From Spirosoma sp. SC4-14 (GTDB lineage: Bacteria > Bacteroidota > Bacteroidia > Cytophagales > Spirosomataceae): 64,000 bases of DNA. This document shows positions 15,486-24,679 of this stretch, one piece after another. The notes under the pieces are model-generated. The model did no database searches. It was not told where the DNA came from and saw only the letters and a list, made by a program, of their open reading frames with translations. Each line of letters starts with the position of its first letter. Position 1 is the stretch's first letter. The stretch is from positions 805,001-869,000 of the forward strand of contig NZ_CP147518.1 of the NCBI RefSeq assembly GCF_037201965.1, given 5' to 3'. A program made the translations under genes and the position numbers.

Positions 15486-17936
15486 TCAGGGACGGGTAGC
15501 CCAGCGGTTCCAGTTCCGCATTCCGATGGTGGCAATAGCCAGCATGGTTGCCGAGCTGATGGGCATCAGAATAGCAGCTACAATGGGCGACAGATGACCC
15601 GTTAGGGCATAGGTCAGGCCCATGAAGTTGTATAGCAGCGAAACCACAAAGCTGAACCGAATCAGACGCATACCAAACCGGCTATAGCGAAGCATGGCGG
15701 GCAATTGCTGTAGGGTCGATGCTTCCAGAATAGCGTCGCTGGCAGGTGTAAACTGGATGGTGTCTTCCGTTATGGCAATGCCTACATCAGCTTGTTTGAG
15801 CGCACCGGCATCGTTGAGCCCGTCGCCAACCATCAGTACGCGCTGCCCCCGATCCTGGAGGTGGCGAACTATGTCGAGCTTTTGCTGCGGCTGACACGCA
15901 AAGGTCATCTTATCGTTATCGAACCATTGGGCCAGTTCGGCCCGTGCGGTATCGTTATCGCCCGAAAGCAGATAGAGCGCATACTTACTTTTTAGTTCTG
16001 TTAAGATAGCGTCGAGCTGAGGGCGGTATAGATTGGCAAACCGGAAATAGCCGCGATATTGATGTTCGATGGAAACATGAACTGTTGCGCCCGCAATTGC
16101 CTGCTGATTGGCTGATGGATTGGCATCTGGGTCAACGAACGCACGGGTTCCTAGTTTAACAACCCAGTTGTCGACAAGAGCCTGTATGCCATGGCCGGGT
16201 AGTTCGGTGAACCCATCGATGGGCAGCGGTTGGGCATTAGCCAGATGGGAGGTTAGCTTACGGCTAAGGGGATGTGCCGACTGTTTTGCCAGCGATGCAA
16301 TCAACGCGCGTTCGTAGTTGGTAAGCGACGTTGTGAATGACTCCTGAACCGTATTTTGCAAATTGGTGGTGAGCGTACCGGTTTTATCGAAAACAATAGC
16401 ATCGCAGCCCGCCATTTCTTCAAGTACTTCGGCGTTTTTGAGGTATAGTTTCTGCTGGCTGAGTTTTCGGAGGCCATTGCCCAGCGCAAACGGATACGAC
16501 AACGACAGCGCACAGGGGCAGGCAATGATGAGCACCGCCGTAAATGCATTGAGCGCCCGCGATGGGTCGTGGGCATACCAATACAGGGCAATCAGTGTGG
16601 CCAGAATAACAACCGTAATAGTGAAGTATTTGCCTACTACATCGGCAAAGGTTCGCATCCGTGACGTGTCGCTTTTCCGAAAAGCGTCGTTATTCCAGAG
16701 TTGAGTCAGGTAGCTTTGCGACACGTCGCGGACTACTTCCATTTCAATCGCTTCGCCAATCTGCTTGCCACCCGCATAGAGCAAGGCTCCCGGGGCTTTG
16801 GCTTCCGGTTCCGATTCGCCCGTTACAAAACTATAGTCGACCATAGCCTGCCCTTTATACAAAAGGCCATCGGCCGGAATCAGTTCATGGTTTCGAATCC
16901 GTATATGATCGCCTTTGCGGAGCTGCGCTACGGGAATTACTTTGTGCGGGGCTGCTTCTCCGCGCTTCACCACCGTTACGGCCAGCGGGAAATAAGACTT
17001 GTAGTCGCGTTCGAATGACAGGAATTCGTGGGTGCGCTCCTGAAACCATTTACCACATAAGAGGAAGAAGACCAGCCCGCTCAGCGAATCGAAATAACCG
17101 GCTCCGTTCAGAACGAACACTTCGTAGGTGCCGCGAAAAAAGGCAACCAGAATGCCTAATAGAATAGGGAAATCAATATTGATAATGCCTTTCCGTAGAC
17201 TTGTCCAGACCGATTCGAAATAGCCCGATGCCGAATAGAAAACGACCGGAATAGCCAGCAGAAAGTTGAGAATACCAAAGACGTGTTTAAGTGCGGGATC
17301 ATCGAGACCAAGGTATTCGGGGAAGCTAAATAGCATGATGTTGCCCGTACAGAAACCCGCTACGGCCAGCCGATACAGCAAGGGGCGGTAGGATGGCTTC
17401 TGTTGTTCTTTGACAACGTCGTTCAGGCTAATCAATGGCTCGTAGCCAATTGAGCCAAGCAATTCAACAACCTGACGAAGGCTGAGTTTATCGGGTTGAT
17501 AGCTGATATGTACCTGCTTTTTCAGGAAATCGACCCGCGATTGTTGAATGCCCGAATTGATTCGATATAGGTGTTCGAGCAACCACAGGCACGAACTACA
17601 GTGAATGGTAGGAACATAGAAGGTGACTTTGGCAACCGAGTCGCTGGAAAACTCCAGCAGTTGCGCAATAATGTCGGGATGATCCAGAAAAGCCAGTCGT
17701 GCGCTGTCGGAGCCAGTGGGAGCGGTTTCACTGGTTTTAATGGTATTGCCGGGCCGGAGCTTATCCTGATTTTGATCAATCGAATAATAGTGACAAAGCT
17801 GGTTTTGACTCAGAATAGTGTAAACGGTTTTACAGCCTTCGCAGCAGAAATGTTTGTCTTCGTAGAGAATATCGTGGTCGGTGCAATCATTGCCGCAGTG
17901 ATAGCATTGAATGTTCGAAATCGTTGCCGTGCTCAT
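15486..17936 (-). CDS. ccoI: Copper-translocating P-type ATPase CcoI (FixI)
   Basis: An 816-residue P1B ATPase. The N-terminus has a cysteine-rich metal site (CYHCGNDC at 11-18 and CCEGC at 31-35) and then an HMA domain with C113-S-S-C116. The transport motif is C473-P-C475, the phosphorylation site D517-K-T-G-T, and the hinge GDGLNDAGALKQADVG. The double N-terminal metal region is typical of CcoI/FixI, which exports copper for the cbb3 centre. It lies away from the main cco operon but shares the CTGAC-N4-GTCAG promoter element, here 46 bases before the start codon. A 2OG-like gene follows in the operon. Confidence 0.95.
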   Translation of the reverse strand: MSTATISNIQCYHCGNDCTDHDILYEDKHFCCEGCKTVYTILSQNQLCHYYSIDQNQDKLRPGNTIKTSETAPTGSDSARLAFLDHPDIIAQLLEFSSDSVAKVTFYVPTIHCSSCLWLLEHLYRINSGIQQSRVDFLKKQVHISYQPDKLSLRQVVELLGSIGYEPLISLNDVVKEQQKPSYRPLLYRLAVAGFCTGNIMLFSFPEYLGLDDPALKHVFGILNFLLAIPVVFYSASGYFESVWTSLRKGIINIDFPILLGILVAFFRGTYEVFVLNGAGYFDSLSGLVFFLLCGKWFQERTHEFLSFERDYKSYFPLAVTVVKRGEAAPHKVIPVAQLRKGDHIRIRNHELIPADGLLYKGQAMVDYSFVTGESEPEAKAPGALLYAGGKQIGEAIEMEVVRDVSQSYLTQLWNNDAFRKSDTSRMRTFADVVGKYFTITVVILATLIALYWYAHDPSRALNAFTAVLIIACPCALSLSYPFALGNGLRKLSQQKLYLKNAEVLEEMAGCDAIVFDKTGTLTTNLQNTVQESFTTSLTNYERALIASLAKQSAHPLSRKLTSHLANAQPLPIDGFTELPGHGIQALVDNWVVKLGTRAFVDPDANPSANQQAIAGATVHVSIEHQYRGYFRFANLYRPQLDAILTELKSKYALYLLSGDNDTARAELAQWFDNDKMTFACQPQQKLDIVRHLQDRGQRVLMVGDGLNDAGALKQADVGIAITEDTIQFTPASDAILEASTLQQLPAMLRYSRFGMRLIRFSFVVSLLYNFMGLTYALTGHLSPIVAAILMPISSATMLAIATIGMRNWNRWATRP

Positions 17937-17982
17937 ACCTCAAAAATTTGTGGCAAGTTGGCAAGGCCTGATTCTCAAAACC

Positions 17983-17996
17983 CTGACAATCGTCAG
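17983..17996. promoter_or_regulatory. Putative FNR/CRP-type operator between ccoI and hemN
   Basis: CTGACAATCGTCAG is a perfect 5-4-5 palindrome with the same half-sites as the one at 9741. It lies 46 bases from the ccoI start and 139 bases from the hemN start. Both genes are oxygen-limited functions in known bacteria, which supports an FNR/FixK-like site. Confidence 0.65.
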
Positions 17997-18070
17997 TCTT
18001 TCCGCTGATACCACTCAGTGTGTGTGCTTGATTATCCGTTCATTTTTGCTTGCGAAAAGCGGAGGTACTT

Positions 18071-18128
18071 TGTGCGAAGCAACCCCGCTATTGCCCTGCG
18101 CGAAGTACCCTGCGCGAAGCAACCCCGC
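18071..18128 (+). repeat. Short direct repeats in the hemN leader
   Basis: TGTGCGAAGCAACCCCGC (18071-18088) recurs as TGCGCGAAGCAACCCCGC (18111-18128), with a partial copy TGCGCGAAGTACCC between (18097-18110). The last copy ends 7 bases before the hemN ATG, so the repeats replace any normal ribosome-binding region. Confidence 0.7.
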
Positions 18129-18135
18129 ATTAACC

Positions 18136-19500
18136 ATGAACACATTAATTCAGAAATACAACGTTCCTGGGCCACGGTACACGAGTTATCCGACGGTGCC
18201 ATTCTGGGACAATAGCACATTTAGTGAAACGGCCTGGGTTCGCAGCCTGCGCCGGGCCTTTTCCGTCAGCAACCATACATCGGGTATTAGCCTATATATC
18301 CACCTGCCCTATTGCGACAGCCTTTGCACGTTTTGTGGCTGTAATAAACGCATTACGCGAAATCATGGCGTCGAATCGCCCTATATCGACGCGTTGCTGG
18401 CTGAGTGGGGCCTGTATTGTGATTTGTTGCCCGAAATGCCACGCATTGCCGAACTGCATTTGGGAGGAGGAACGCCAAGTTTTTTTTCTCCTGAACAGCT
18501 TAGGCGACTGTTGAACGGACTGTTTAGCAGAGCCACGCCCTCCGAATCGCCCGATTATGGCTGGGAGGGGCATCCGAATAACACAACCTGCGAGCACCTG
18601 GAGACTCTCTATGATTTTGGGTTTCGGCGGGTGAGTTTTGGCGTACAGGATTATGACCCCGTTGTGCAGCAGGCCATTCATCGGATTCAGCCGTTTGAGA
18701 ATGTACGGAAGGTGACCGAATGGGCTCGCCAGATCGGCTATACATCCATCAGCCACGATCTGGTTTTTGGACTTCCCTTCCAAACCACTGATTCCATTGT
18801 CGATACAATCTTTAAAACCCTGACGCTTCATCCTGATCGTATTGCTTTTTATTCATACGCTCATGTTCCCTGGATTGAAGGAATCAATGGGCAGCGGGGG
18901 TTTCGGGAGAGCGATTTGCCGACTCCCGACCAGAAACGGCTTCTGTACCAAACCGGGCGGGATTTGCTCGAACAGGCGGGCTACGTAGAGATAGGTATGG
19001 ACCACTTTGCGCTTCCGCACGATTCGTTATACAGCGCGCTCGAAAATGGCACATTGCATCGCAATTTCATGGGCTATACTACTACGCAAACACAGGTGCT
19101 GATCGGCTTGGGAGCATCGTCTATTGGCGATGTCTGGACTGCCTTTGCCCAAAATGAAAAAGAGCTGGATGTTTATATGAGTCGGGTCCTGGCGGGCGAG
19201 TTGCCGTTGTTGCGTGGCCATGTTCTGGATGATCAGGATCAGTTTCTGCGTCGACAGATTCTCAATATTATGTGTCAGGGAAAAACCCAATGGCATTTGA
19301 GTAGCTGGTCGAAGTCTGAATGGGAAATGCTGAGTGCGCGACTGGAATCGTTCTGGCTCGACGGCTTGCTGGATTTTGATGCCGAAGGTTTATGGGTGCG
19401 CCCGGAAGGCCGCCCTTTCCTGCGCAATATATGTATGGCATTCGATGAGCGGCTTAATTATGCTCAGCCGCAGACCCGCCTGTTTTCGCAAACCATATAA
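18136..19500 (+). CDS. hemN: Oxygen-independent coproporphyrinogen III oxidase
   Basis: A radical SAM enzyme of 454 residues. Conserved features are KYNVPGPRYTSYPT at the N-terminus, the cluster motif C60-x3-C64-x2-C67-G-C69, the SAM-binding HLGGGTPSF, and VSFGVQDYDPVVQQAIHRIQP. It decarboxylates coproporphyrinogen III without oxygen, feeding haem to the low-oxygen oxidase. ATG 18136 (MNTLIQKYNV) is chosen because the longer open frame back to 17911 adds 75 residues unlike any HemN and crosses the operator at 17983. It diverges from ccoI. Confidence 0.95.
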   Translation: MNTLIQKYNVPGPRYTSYPTVPFWDNSTFSETAWVRSLRRAFSVSNHTSGISLYIHLPYCDSLCTFCGCNKRITRNHGVESPYIDALLAEWGLYCDLLPEMPRIAELHLGGGTPSFFSPEQLRRLLNGLFSRATPSESPDYGWEGHPNNTTCEHLETLYDFGFRRVSFGVQDYDPVVQQAIHRIQPFENVRKVTEWARQIGYTSISHDLVFGLPFQTTDSIVDTIFKTLTLHPDRIAFYSYAHVPWIEGINGQRGFRESDLPTPDQKRLLYQTGRDLLEQAGYVEIGMDHFALPHDSLYSALENGTLHRNFMGYTTTQTQVLIGLGASSIGDVWTAFAQNEKELDVYMSRVLAGELPLLRGHVLDDQDQFLRRQILNIMCQGKTQWHLSSWSKSEWEMLSARLESFWLDGLLDFDAEGLWVRPEGRPFLRNICMAFDERLNYAQPQTRLFSQTI

Positions 19501-19525
19501 GTTCTTCTCTGAAAATTGTACAACT

Positions 19526-19996
19526 ATGCTGCATCACCTAAGCGACGAAGTGATAGACTACATGCTCAACAACCAGTGGTTTGGCCGGCTAGGTTGTGCA
19601 GCCGATAATGAAATACTGGTTGTTCCGGTAACTTACCTTTACGATGGTCATAACATCTACGGTCATACGCGTGAGGGTACAAAAACCCGGCTTATGCGGC
19701 AAAATCCGAATGTTTGCCTTGAGGTCGATGAGGTCGTATCGCCCACATTCTGGCAGAGTGTGCTTGTTCATGGACAGTTTGAAGAACTAACCGGCGACGA
19801 ACGAACCTGGGTTCTGCAACGACTGGGACAACGACTGGCTCCTCTCTTTCCGAACGAAATGCCTATACCGGCTTCCGAAATTGGACAGCCAGATTCAGCA
19901 CACGAGCCGCCCGCAACGGTTGTTTACCGAATTCGTATTACCGAAAAATCGGGTCGCTCAATTCAGTTGGAACAGGCCGTTGATCGGTTGGGGTAA
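19526..19996 (+). CDS. Pyridoxamine 5'-phosphate oxidase-like FMN-binding protein
   Basis: A 156-residue split-barrel protein of the PPOX/NimA-like group: GRLGCAADNEILVVPVTYLYDGHNIYGHTREGTK matches the flavin-binding strand-turn pattern, and NPNVCLEVDEV follows. The probable activity is reduction or binding with FMN or F420-like cofactors; the substrate is unknown. The start at 19526 (MLHHLSD) lies 25 bases after hemN, which suggests one transcript and a link to the low-oxygen response. The frame stays open further upstream, but that part lies inside hemN. Confidence 0.85.
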   Translation: MLHHLSDEVIDYMLNNQWFGRLGCAADNEILVVPVTYLYDGHNIYGHTREGTKTRLMRQNPNVCLEVDEVVSPTFWQSVLVHGQFEELTGDERTWVLQRLGQRLAPLFPNEMPIPASEIGQPDSAHEPPATVVYRIRITEKSGRSIQLEQAVDRLG

Positions 19997-20021
19997 GACG
20001 GACTGCTTTTTTGCGTAGCAA

Positions 20022-20852
20022 CTAGTAATTGCTTGTTACTTTCGGTGAGTGCGATAATGTAACCCGGCCGTAAATCAGCCATACCGACGCGCCCCATAAG
20101 GTTACCAGAATACCCGCATACGTGCTGATGTGGGGCAGATTCAGATCGGCCATAAATACCACGTCCATCATACTATGGAACAAAGCGCAGGCCAGCACAT
20201 TTCCCCGTGAAGAATTAAACAGCCACGTAAACAAAATACCGCCCGTAATGAGACTGAATAGCCAGCCCACTATGCCGCCAATGTCCATATGGATATAACC
20301 GCCCAGAGGGTTCAGAAAAAGTGGCCAGTGCCAGAGAGCCCAGAAGCCTGTCAGAACCAGATTGGCCGTAAATGCCGAAAAACGGGTTTGGAGCCGTGGT
20401 AGGGCAAACCCGCGCCAACCGATTTCTTCACCCATACCGAAGAAAAAAAAGTTGACCAGTACATACGCAACAGGAGATAGAAATTTGAACTCCTGACCTA
20501 AAAACAGACCTTGCCAGTTTGGCGCTTTTGGGTGAGATGGAAGGCCGATTCCTATCAGAATCAGTAGAAGTAAAATAGGAGCGCCTGCGCCAATCAGTAA
20601 CCACTTAAGGGATGGCCATCCTGGCCGTTGGCCCCCCGCCAGTGCTCGGATACCGGCGAAGCCCCGTTCGTGATACAGCAAAATCAGTGATGCCAGCATG
20701 GGGCCCAGACTGCCCAGCAGATGCCCATAAGGTAGCCATGACGGGGGCGTGTTCAGGGGCAGGTAATAAGGCGACCAGGCCAGCCACGATATAAAATAAG
20801 CTAGCCCGAAAAATCGGGCTAGCCGCCAAACAGGCACTTTAGATGTGGACAT
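20022..20852 (-). CDS. CPBP-family intramembrane metalloprotease
   Basis: A 276-residue protein with about seven membrane helices. The CPBP/Abi signatures are GMGEEIGWRGFALPRLQ (the EE..R motif), FWALWHWPLF (second motif with His) and LACALFHSMMDVVF (third, H-N/D type). The family includes Rce1-like proteases and many bacterial proteins of unknown substrate. It converges with the PPOX-like gene by 25 bases. It could be co-transcribed from the usp gene upstream (34-base gap). Confidence 0.9.
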   Translation of the reverse strand: MSTSKVPVWRLARFFGLAYFISWLAWSPYYLPLNTPPSWLPYGHLLGSLGPMLASLILLYHERGFAGIRALAGGQRPGWPSLKWLLIGAGAPILLLLILIGIGLPSHPKAPNWQGLFLGQEFKFLSPVAYVLVNFFFFGMGEEIGWRGFALPRLQTRFSAFTANLVLTGFWALWHWPLFLNPLGGYIHMDIGGIVGWLFSLITGGILFTWLFNSSRGNVLACALFHSMMDVVFMADLNLPHISTYAGILVTLWGASVWLIYGRVTLSHSPKVTSNY

Positions 20853-20886
20853 TATAGTTACGAAACAGGATTCGGTGGGGTACGAT

Positions 20887-21705
20887 CTATACGACTGCCA
20901 GTAGTGGAATATCGGTCAGGCGAGCCATTCGCTGGGTTTCGCCCTCGGCAAATAATTGCTCAAACCAGTAATGCTCCTGTGGGAACATAATGAGCAGATC
21001 GGCTTTATTGTCGTGCGCGAATGTTAGCATTGTATCATAAATTTCCCGACCAGCCACAATGGTTATGGTATGTGGCACATCCGTCATCATTCGGCGGATG
21101 TGTTCGGCCCGGTGCTGTACGGTTGGGTCGCTGGGGTTATCGTTGATGCATAGAATATTGACAACGCTCTGGAAGTCGTGGGCAAAGCGTAGCGCTGTAT
21201 CCAGGGCAATGGCATTGGGGGGTGTTTCGAGATTGATTCCCAGAACCAGATTTTTAACACTGGCATATTTAATGGCGGGTGGCACCAGCAGCAGAGGTAC
21301 GGTGGTTTCAGTAACCATATCTGTTGCTGTACTGCCCATTAACTGAGCACTTTGTGGTGCCGAACCCACTGTCGACATGATGAGCAGACTTGCTTGTTCG
21401 GCTTTGGCAACCGCCGTAATTGCTTCTTTGGTGTGTCCTTCTTTGGCAATATACCGGATCGGCACGTCCGAATAGCCGTCTTCACTCAATGCATGAGCCA
21501 GGTGTTTAAGCTCTTTTCGGCTATCGTCGCCCATTGCTTCAGCACTCAACGGAAAATTGCCCGTTTTGGCCGGATTGTCAGGCCAGAAATGATAGGTATT
21601 CAACAGCACTAACTCCGCTTTCCAGGTGCGGGCCAGTTGAGCCGCAAACCGGGCAACCAGATTGGCATTGTGCGAAAAATCGGTGGCAAGAATAATCGTT
21701 TTCAT
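20887..21705 (-). CDS. Universal stress protein, tandem Usp domains
   Basis: This 272-residue protein has two Usp repeats. The first has the full pattern, with ATDFSHNANLVARFAAQLA at the N-terminus and LIMSTVGSAP...GSTATDMVTETTVPLLLVPP as the nucleotide-binding end. The second (about 150-272) is weaker and ends ADLLIMFPQEHYWFEQLF...IPLLAVV, lacking a clear G-x2-G-x9-GS motif. Double-Usp proteins are common in Bacteroidota low-oxygen and stress clusters. It lies upstream of the CPBP gene on the same strand. Confidence 0.93.
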   Translation of the reverse strand: MKTIILATDFSHNANLVARFAAQLARTWKAELVLLNTYHFWPDNPAKTGNFPLSAEAMGDDSRKELKHLAHALSEDGYSDVPIRYIAKEGHTKEAITAVAKAEQASLLIMSTVGSAPQSAQLMGSTATDMVTETTVPLLLVPPAIKYASVKNLVLGINLETPPNAIALDTALRFAHDFQSVVNILCINDNPSDPTVQHRAEHIRRMMTDVPHTITIVAGREIYDTMLTFAHDNKADLLIMFPQEHYWFEQLFAEGETQRMARLTDIPLLAVV

Positions 21706-21760
21706 GGCAATTGAGCAGGCTGCGTTTTCGGTTCCCGATAGTGATTTTAACGATTACGGT

Positions 21761-21774
21761 GGACTAACAAGTCC
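21761..21774. promoter_or_regulatory. Short palindrome upstream of the usp gene
   Basis: GGACTAACAAGTCC is a perfect 5-4-5 inverted repeat 55 bases before the usp start. Its half-sites differ from the CTGAC/GTCAG elements, so it is not counted with them. Confidence 0.25.
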
Positions 21775-21792
21775 TTGTCGGAGAACAGAAAA

Positions 21793-22125
21793 CTAAAGGA
21801 TATTGATAAGAATAATCAGCAGATGAATAACGGCACTGAGGGCAAAGGCTGGGAAGATATACTTCACCGGCATAGCCGATAAAACCGGAACCAGTATCGA
21901 CAGAAAGCCAAACATGCTAACCAGAAACTGCCAGTCGCCACCACGGAAATATTCCATTGTCAGCAATAGCACTGGCGACAAAATGCATCCCTGAATAGCC
22001 AGTGCGGTGATGGCCCAGCCAATGCGATTAAACTCCGCTTTTTCTACAAAATTTTTATAAACGCTCAGCCAACCGGTCGAATGCGAATCTGTATATGCTG
22101 TTGTCTGATGTGTGAGGGTAGCCAT
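21793..22125 (-). CDS. Small integral membrane protein, unknown function
   Basis: No family is recognised. This 110-residue protein (MATLTHQTTAYTD...) has three hydrophobic segments: WAITALAIQGCILSPVLLLT, WQFLVSMFGFLSILVPVLSA and IFPAFALSAVIHLLIILINI. The start at 22125 is preferred to the in-frame 22188, since the longer form adds a cysteine-rich stretch unlike a membrane protein N-terminus. It lies 87 bases upstream of the usp gene on the same strand. Confidence 0.7.
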   Translation of the reverse strand: MATLTHQTTAYTDSHSTGWLSVYKNFVEKAEFNRIGWAITALAIQGCILSPVLLLTMEYFRGGDWQFLVSMFGFLSILVPVLSAMPVKYIFPAFALSAVIHLLIILINIL

Positions 22126-22181
22126 TGTTGTTGTGCATTTAATTGATAGCACAAAACAACAATCGTTGCCGCTGCTGGCAC

Positions 22182-22195
22182 ATGACAATGGTTAG
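22182..22195. promoter_or_regulatory. Degenerate copy of the CTGAC-N4-GTCAG element
   Basis: ATGACAATGGTTAG matches the palindrome core in eight of ten positions and lies 56 bases before the start at 22125, close to the ccoI arrangement. It is weak evidence that the small membrane protein and the usp gene join the same regulon. Confidence 0.25.
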
Positions 22196-22334
22196 GTGGA
22201 AAACTGATTGTTGTTAGCGCGGAGGTGAAAACGCAAATAACCCTTGCCTTACGGTCAGATGGATTATCTGTCGTTTAGCAAGGGCTACAATTGAAATTAA
22301 CTAAACAGCTACACCTTTATTGTTTGTTTTGGCA

Positions 22335-22703
22335 TTACGAACCTACCCGAACCGGGGTCAGATGTTCCAGTTCGTTGTCGCTAAACAGCCGTGATCGAAT
22401 CAGAAAACGAACGCCCAGCGGAATTTCGAGCGAAAAACTGGCACCGCGTCCGGGTGTGACATCAACCGTCAGGTGTGTATGCTTCCAGTATTCGAACTGA
22501 TCGCCCGACATCCAGAAATCGCAGCCTTCAATCTGACCCAACCATACGTCGGAAGAGCCCACGATGAATTCACCTTCGGCATAGCACATCGGTGACGAAC
22601 CGTCGCAACAACCTCCGCTTTGGTGAAACATAAGCGGGCCGTGTTGAGTCCGGAGTTTGTTAATGACCGCTGCTGCAGCGGGAGTAACGTCGATGCGATT
22701 CAT
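22335..22703 (-). CDS. DUF779 domain protein
   Basis: This 122-residue protein has the family signature HQSGGCCDGSSPMCY (clustered cysteines) and VDVTPGRGASFSLEIPLGVRFLIRSR. DUF779 genes are often beside NAD-dependent acetaldehyde dehydrogenases, as here, where it follows aldB by 73 bases on the same strand. Function is not established; the CC and MC cysteines suggest metal or aldehyde-adduct binding, which is inference. A strong hairpin (22721-22771) separates it from aldB. Confidence 0.9.
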   Translation of the reverse strand: MNRIDVTPAAAAVINKLRTQHGPLMFHQSGGCCDGSSPMCYAEGEFIVGSSDVWLGQIEGCDFWMSGDQFEYWKHTHLTVDVTPGRGASFSLEIPLGVRFLIRSRLFSDNELEHLTPVRVGS

Positions 22704-22720
22704 GGGGCGAAAATGAGAAA

Positions 22721-22771
22721 GAGCGAAAGAGTGAGTAAGCGGAGCAACTTCGCTTATTCACTCTTTCGCTC
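22721..22771. repeat. 21-bp hairpin between aldB and the DUF779 gene
   Basis: GAGCGAAAGAGTGAGTAAGCG (22721-22741) pairs with 22751-22771 around 9 bases, with one G-U pair. The purine-rich repetitive arms resemble the other intergenic hairpins of this window. It would lower transcription or stabilise the aldB mRNA end. Confidence 0.75.
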
Positions 22772-22776
22772 ATTAC

Positions 22777-24303
22777 TTAAAAGAACCCAAGTTTATTTTT
22801 GCTATAGGAAATGAGCAGGTTTTTGGTCTGGCGATAGTGGTTGAGCATCATGTGGTGATTTTCGCGACCAAAGCCCGACTTCTTGTAGCCACCAAATGGT
22901 GCGTGAGCCGGATACTGATGGTAGCAGTTCACCCAGACGCGCCCTGCCTGAATCTGGCGAGGAATCTGATACAGCTCATGCGCATCGCGTGACCAGAAAC
23001 CCGCACCCAGGCCATAGAGCGTGTCGTTGGCAATTTCCAGGGCTTCGTTGCCGTCTTTGAACGTCGTTACCGATACCACCGGTCCGAAAATTTCTTCCTG
23101 GAAAACCCGCATTTTATTGTTGCCTTTAAAGATCGTTGGCTTAATGTAGTAGCCCGATTCGAGGCCATTGCCAACCAGACCTGCCGGTTCGCCACCCGTT
23201 AGCACTTCGGCACCTTCCTGCTTGCCAATGTCGATATACGACAGAATTTTCTCGTATTGATCATTGCTGGCCTGGGCTCCCATCATCGTTTCCGGATCGA
23301 GTGGGTGGCCTAGTTTGATGGCTTCGGTGCGTTGAATAACGCGCTCCATAAACCGATCGTAGACACGTTCATGAACCAGCATTCGCGATGGACAGGTACA
23401 AACTTCACCCTGGTTCAGGGCAAACATAACGGCACCTTCGACACACTTGTCGAAAAATTCATCATCGGCATCGGCAACCGACTCCATAAAAATGTTTGGC
23501 GATTTGCCGCCCAGTTCCATCGTTACGGGAATGAGGTTTTCCGACGCATACTGCATAATCAGACGCCCGGTTGTGGTTTCGCCCGTGAAGGCCACTTTCG
23601 CAATCCGTTTCGATTGAGCCAGCGGTTTTCCGGCCTCTGGCCCAAATCCGTTCACAATGTTTATGACACCCGGTGGAATTAAGCCTTCGAGCAGTTCCAT
23701 CATCACCAAAATACTGGTTGGCGTTTGCTCGGCGGGTTTCATTACTACGCAACAGCCTGCTGCCAGCGCGGGAGCCAGTTTCCAGGTTGCCATTAGCAGC
23801 GGGAAATTCCAGGGAATAATCTGACCTACAACGCCGATGGGCTCCTTAATGATCATCGATACGGTGGTGGCATCGAGTTCGGCTACTGAGCCTTCTTCGG
23901 CGCGAATTACGCCCGCAAAATAGCGGAAATGATCGACACAGAGCGGTAGGTCGGCAGCCATTGTTTCACGAACGGCCTTGCCATTTTCAACGGTTTCAAC
24001 ACGGGCCAGAAACTCCAGATTCTGCTCAATTCGATCCGCAATTTTCAGAAGAATATTACTCCGTTCGGTAGCCGACGTTTTCGACCAGGTTGAGAAGGCC
24101 TTATGGGCTGCGTCGAGCGCCAGTTCAATATCGGCAGCTTTTGAGCGGGGCACACGGGCAATCAGACTGTCGTCGACAGGCGACGTATTGTTGAAATATT
24201 CGCCATCTACCGGGGCTACCCATTTCCCGCCAATGTAGTTTTCATATTGCGTTTTAAACTGGGGACGGGGTAAAATTTTGTTAGGGGCTTCCAGAACTTC
24301 CAT
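22777..24303 (-). CDS. aldB: NAD-dependent aldehyde dehydrogenase (AldB type)
   Basis: A 508-residue ALDH with NAD-binding [20 protein letters not shown], the FTGETTTGR loop, the general base E263 in MELGGKSPN, and the nucleophile C302 in [11 protein letters not shown]. The double-cysteine EVCTC form and C-terminal [18 protein letters not shown] match the AldB/AcoD acetaldehyde dehydrogenase group. It oxidises short aldehydes to acids. A DUF779 gene follows and an AraC-type regulator diverges upstream, which suggests aldehyde-responsive control. Confidence 0.95.
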   Translation of the reverse strand: MEVLEAPNKILPRPQFKTQYENYIGGKWVAPVDGEYFNNTSPVDDSLIARVPRSKAADIELALDAAHKAFSTWSKTSATERSNILLKIADRIEQNLEFLARVETVENGKAVRETMAADLPLCVDHFRYFAGVIRAEEGSVAELDATTVSMIIKEPIGVVGQIIPWNFPLLMATWKLAPALAAGCCVVMKPAEQTPTSILVMMELLEGLIPPGVINIVNGFGPEAGKPLAQSKRIAKVAFTGETTTGRLIMQYASENLIPVTMELGGKSPNIFMESVADADDEFFDKCVEGAVMFALNQGEVCTCPSRMLVHERVYDRFMERVIQRTEAIKLGHPLDPETMMGAQASNDQYEKILSYIDIGKQEGAEVLTGGEPAGLVGNGLESGYYIKPTIFKGNNKMRVFQEEIFGPVVSVTTFKDGNEALEIANDTLYGLGAGFWSRDAHELYQIPRQIQAGRVWVNCYHQYPAHAPFGGYKKSGFGRENHHMMLNHYRQTKNLLISYSKNKLGFF

Positions 24304-24679
24304 AAATGCAGAACAGTTAAATTGGATTTGTTACAAAGTTTGTGCGAATTATTCAAACAGTAGTTCATCAAACCTATCGTCTGCTTGCACTATCCTATCA
24401 ACTTTTCGATACCCGATCGGGAAATAAAGCGGGTTTTTGTGTGAATCATTTTTGCGGTCAATCAATGCAAACACGCCGGAGAAAGAAAAGAGACAGTCTC
24501 TTTTTGCATAAAACACCCTGCCTTCAAACAGCTTCTATACATCCCGGCTGCGAACGGTGATACTTTTGAAATAGCAATAAAATTTATAACATTATCAATA
24601 CGCAACTAGTTAAATTTGATTACTTTACAGCCTGCTTTTAACTTTTAATCACCTGGCACGGCTTAACTGACCATTTGCT
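24304..24679. other. Intergenic region between aldB and the AraC gene
   Basis: 376 bases between divergent genes. No convincing gene is seen; a short plus-strand open frame at 24342-24560 lacks protein-like features. It should hold both promoters. Only the AraC-side -7 element at 24611 is recognisable. Confidence 0.6.
24611..24618 (+). promoter_or_regulatory. Bacteroidota -7 element before the AraC gene
   Basis: TAAATTTG matches the TAnnTTTG -7 consensus of the Bacteroidota primary sigma factor and would start transcription about 55 bases before the ATG. No clear -33 TTG is seen at the expected distance. Confidence 0.4.

Noticed and set aside
17911-18135. Upstream extension of hemN
   Set aside because: The added 75 residues are unlike HemN and overlap the operator at 17983 and the ccoI start.
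24342-24560. 72-codon frame in the aldB-AraC gap
   Set aside because: No hydrophobic pattern or family match, and it would occupy the divergent promoters.
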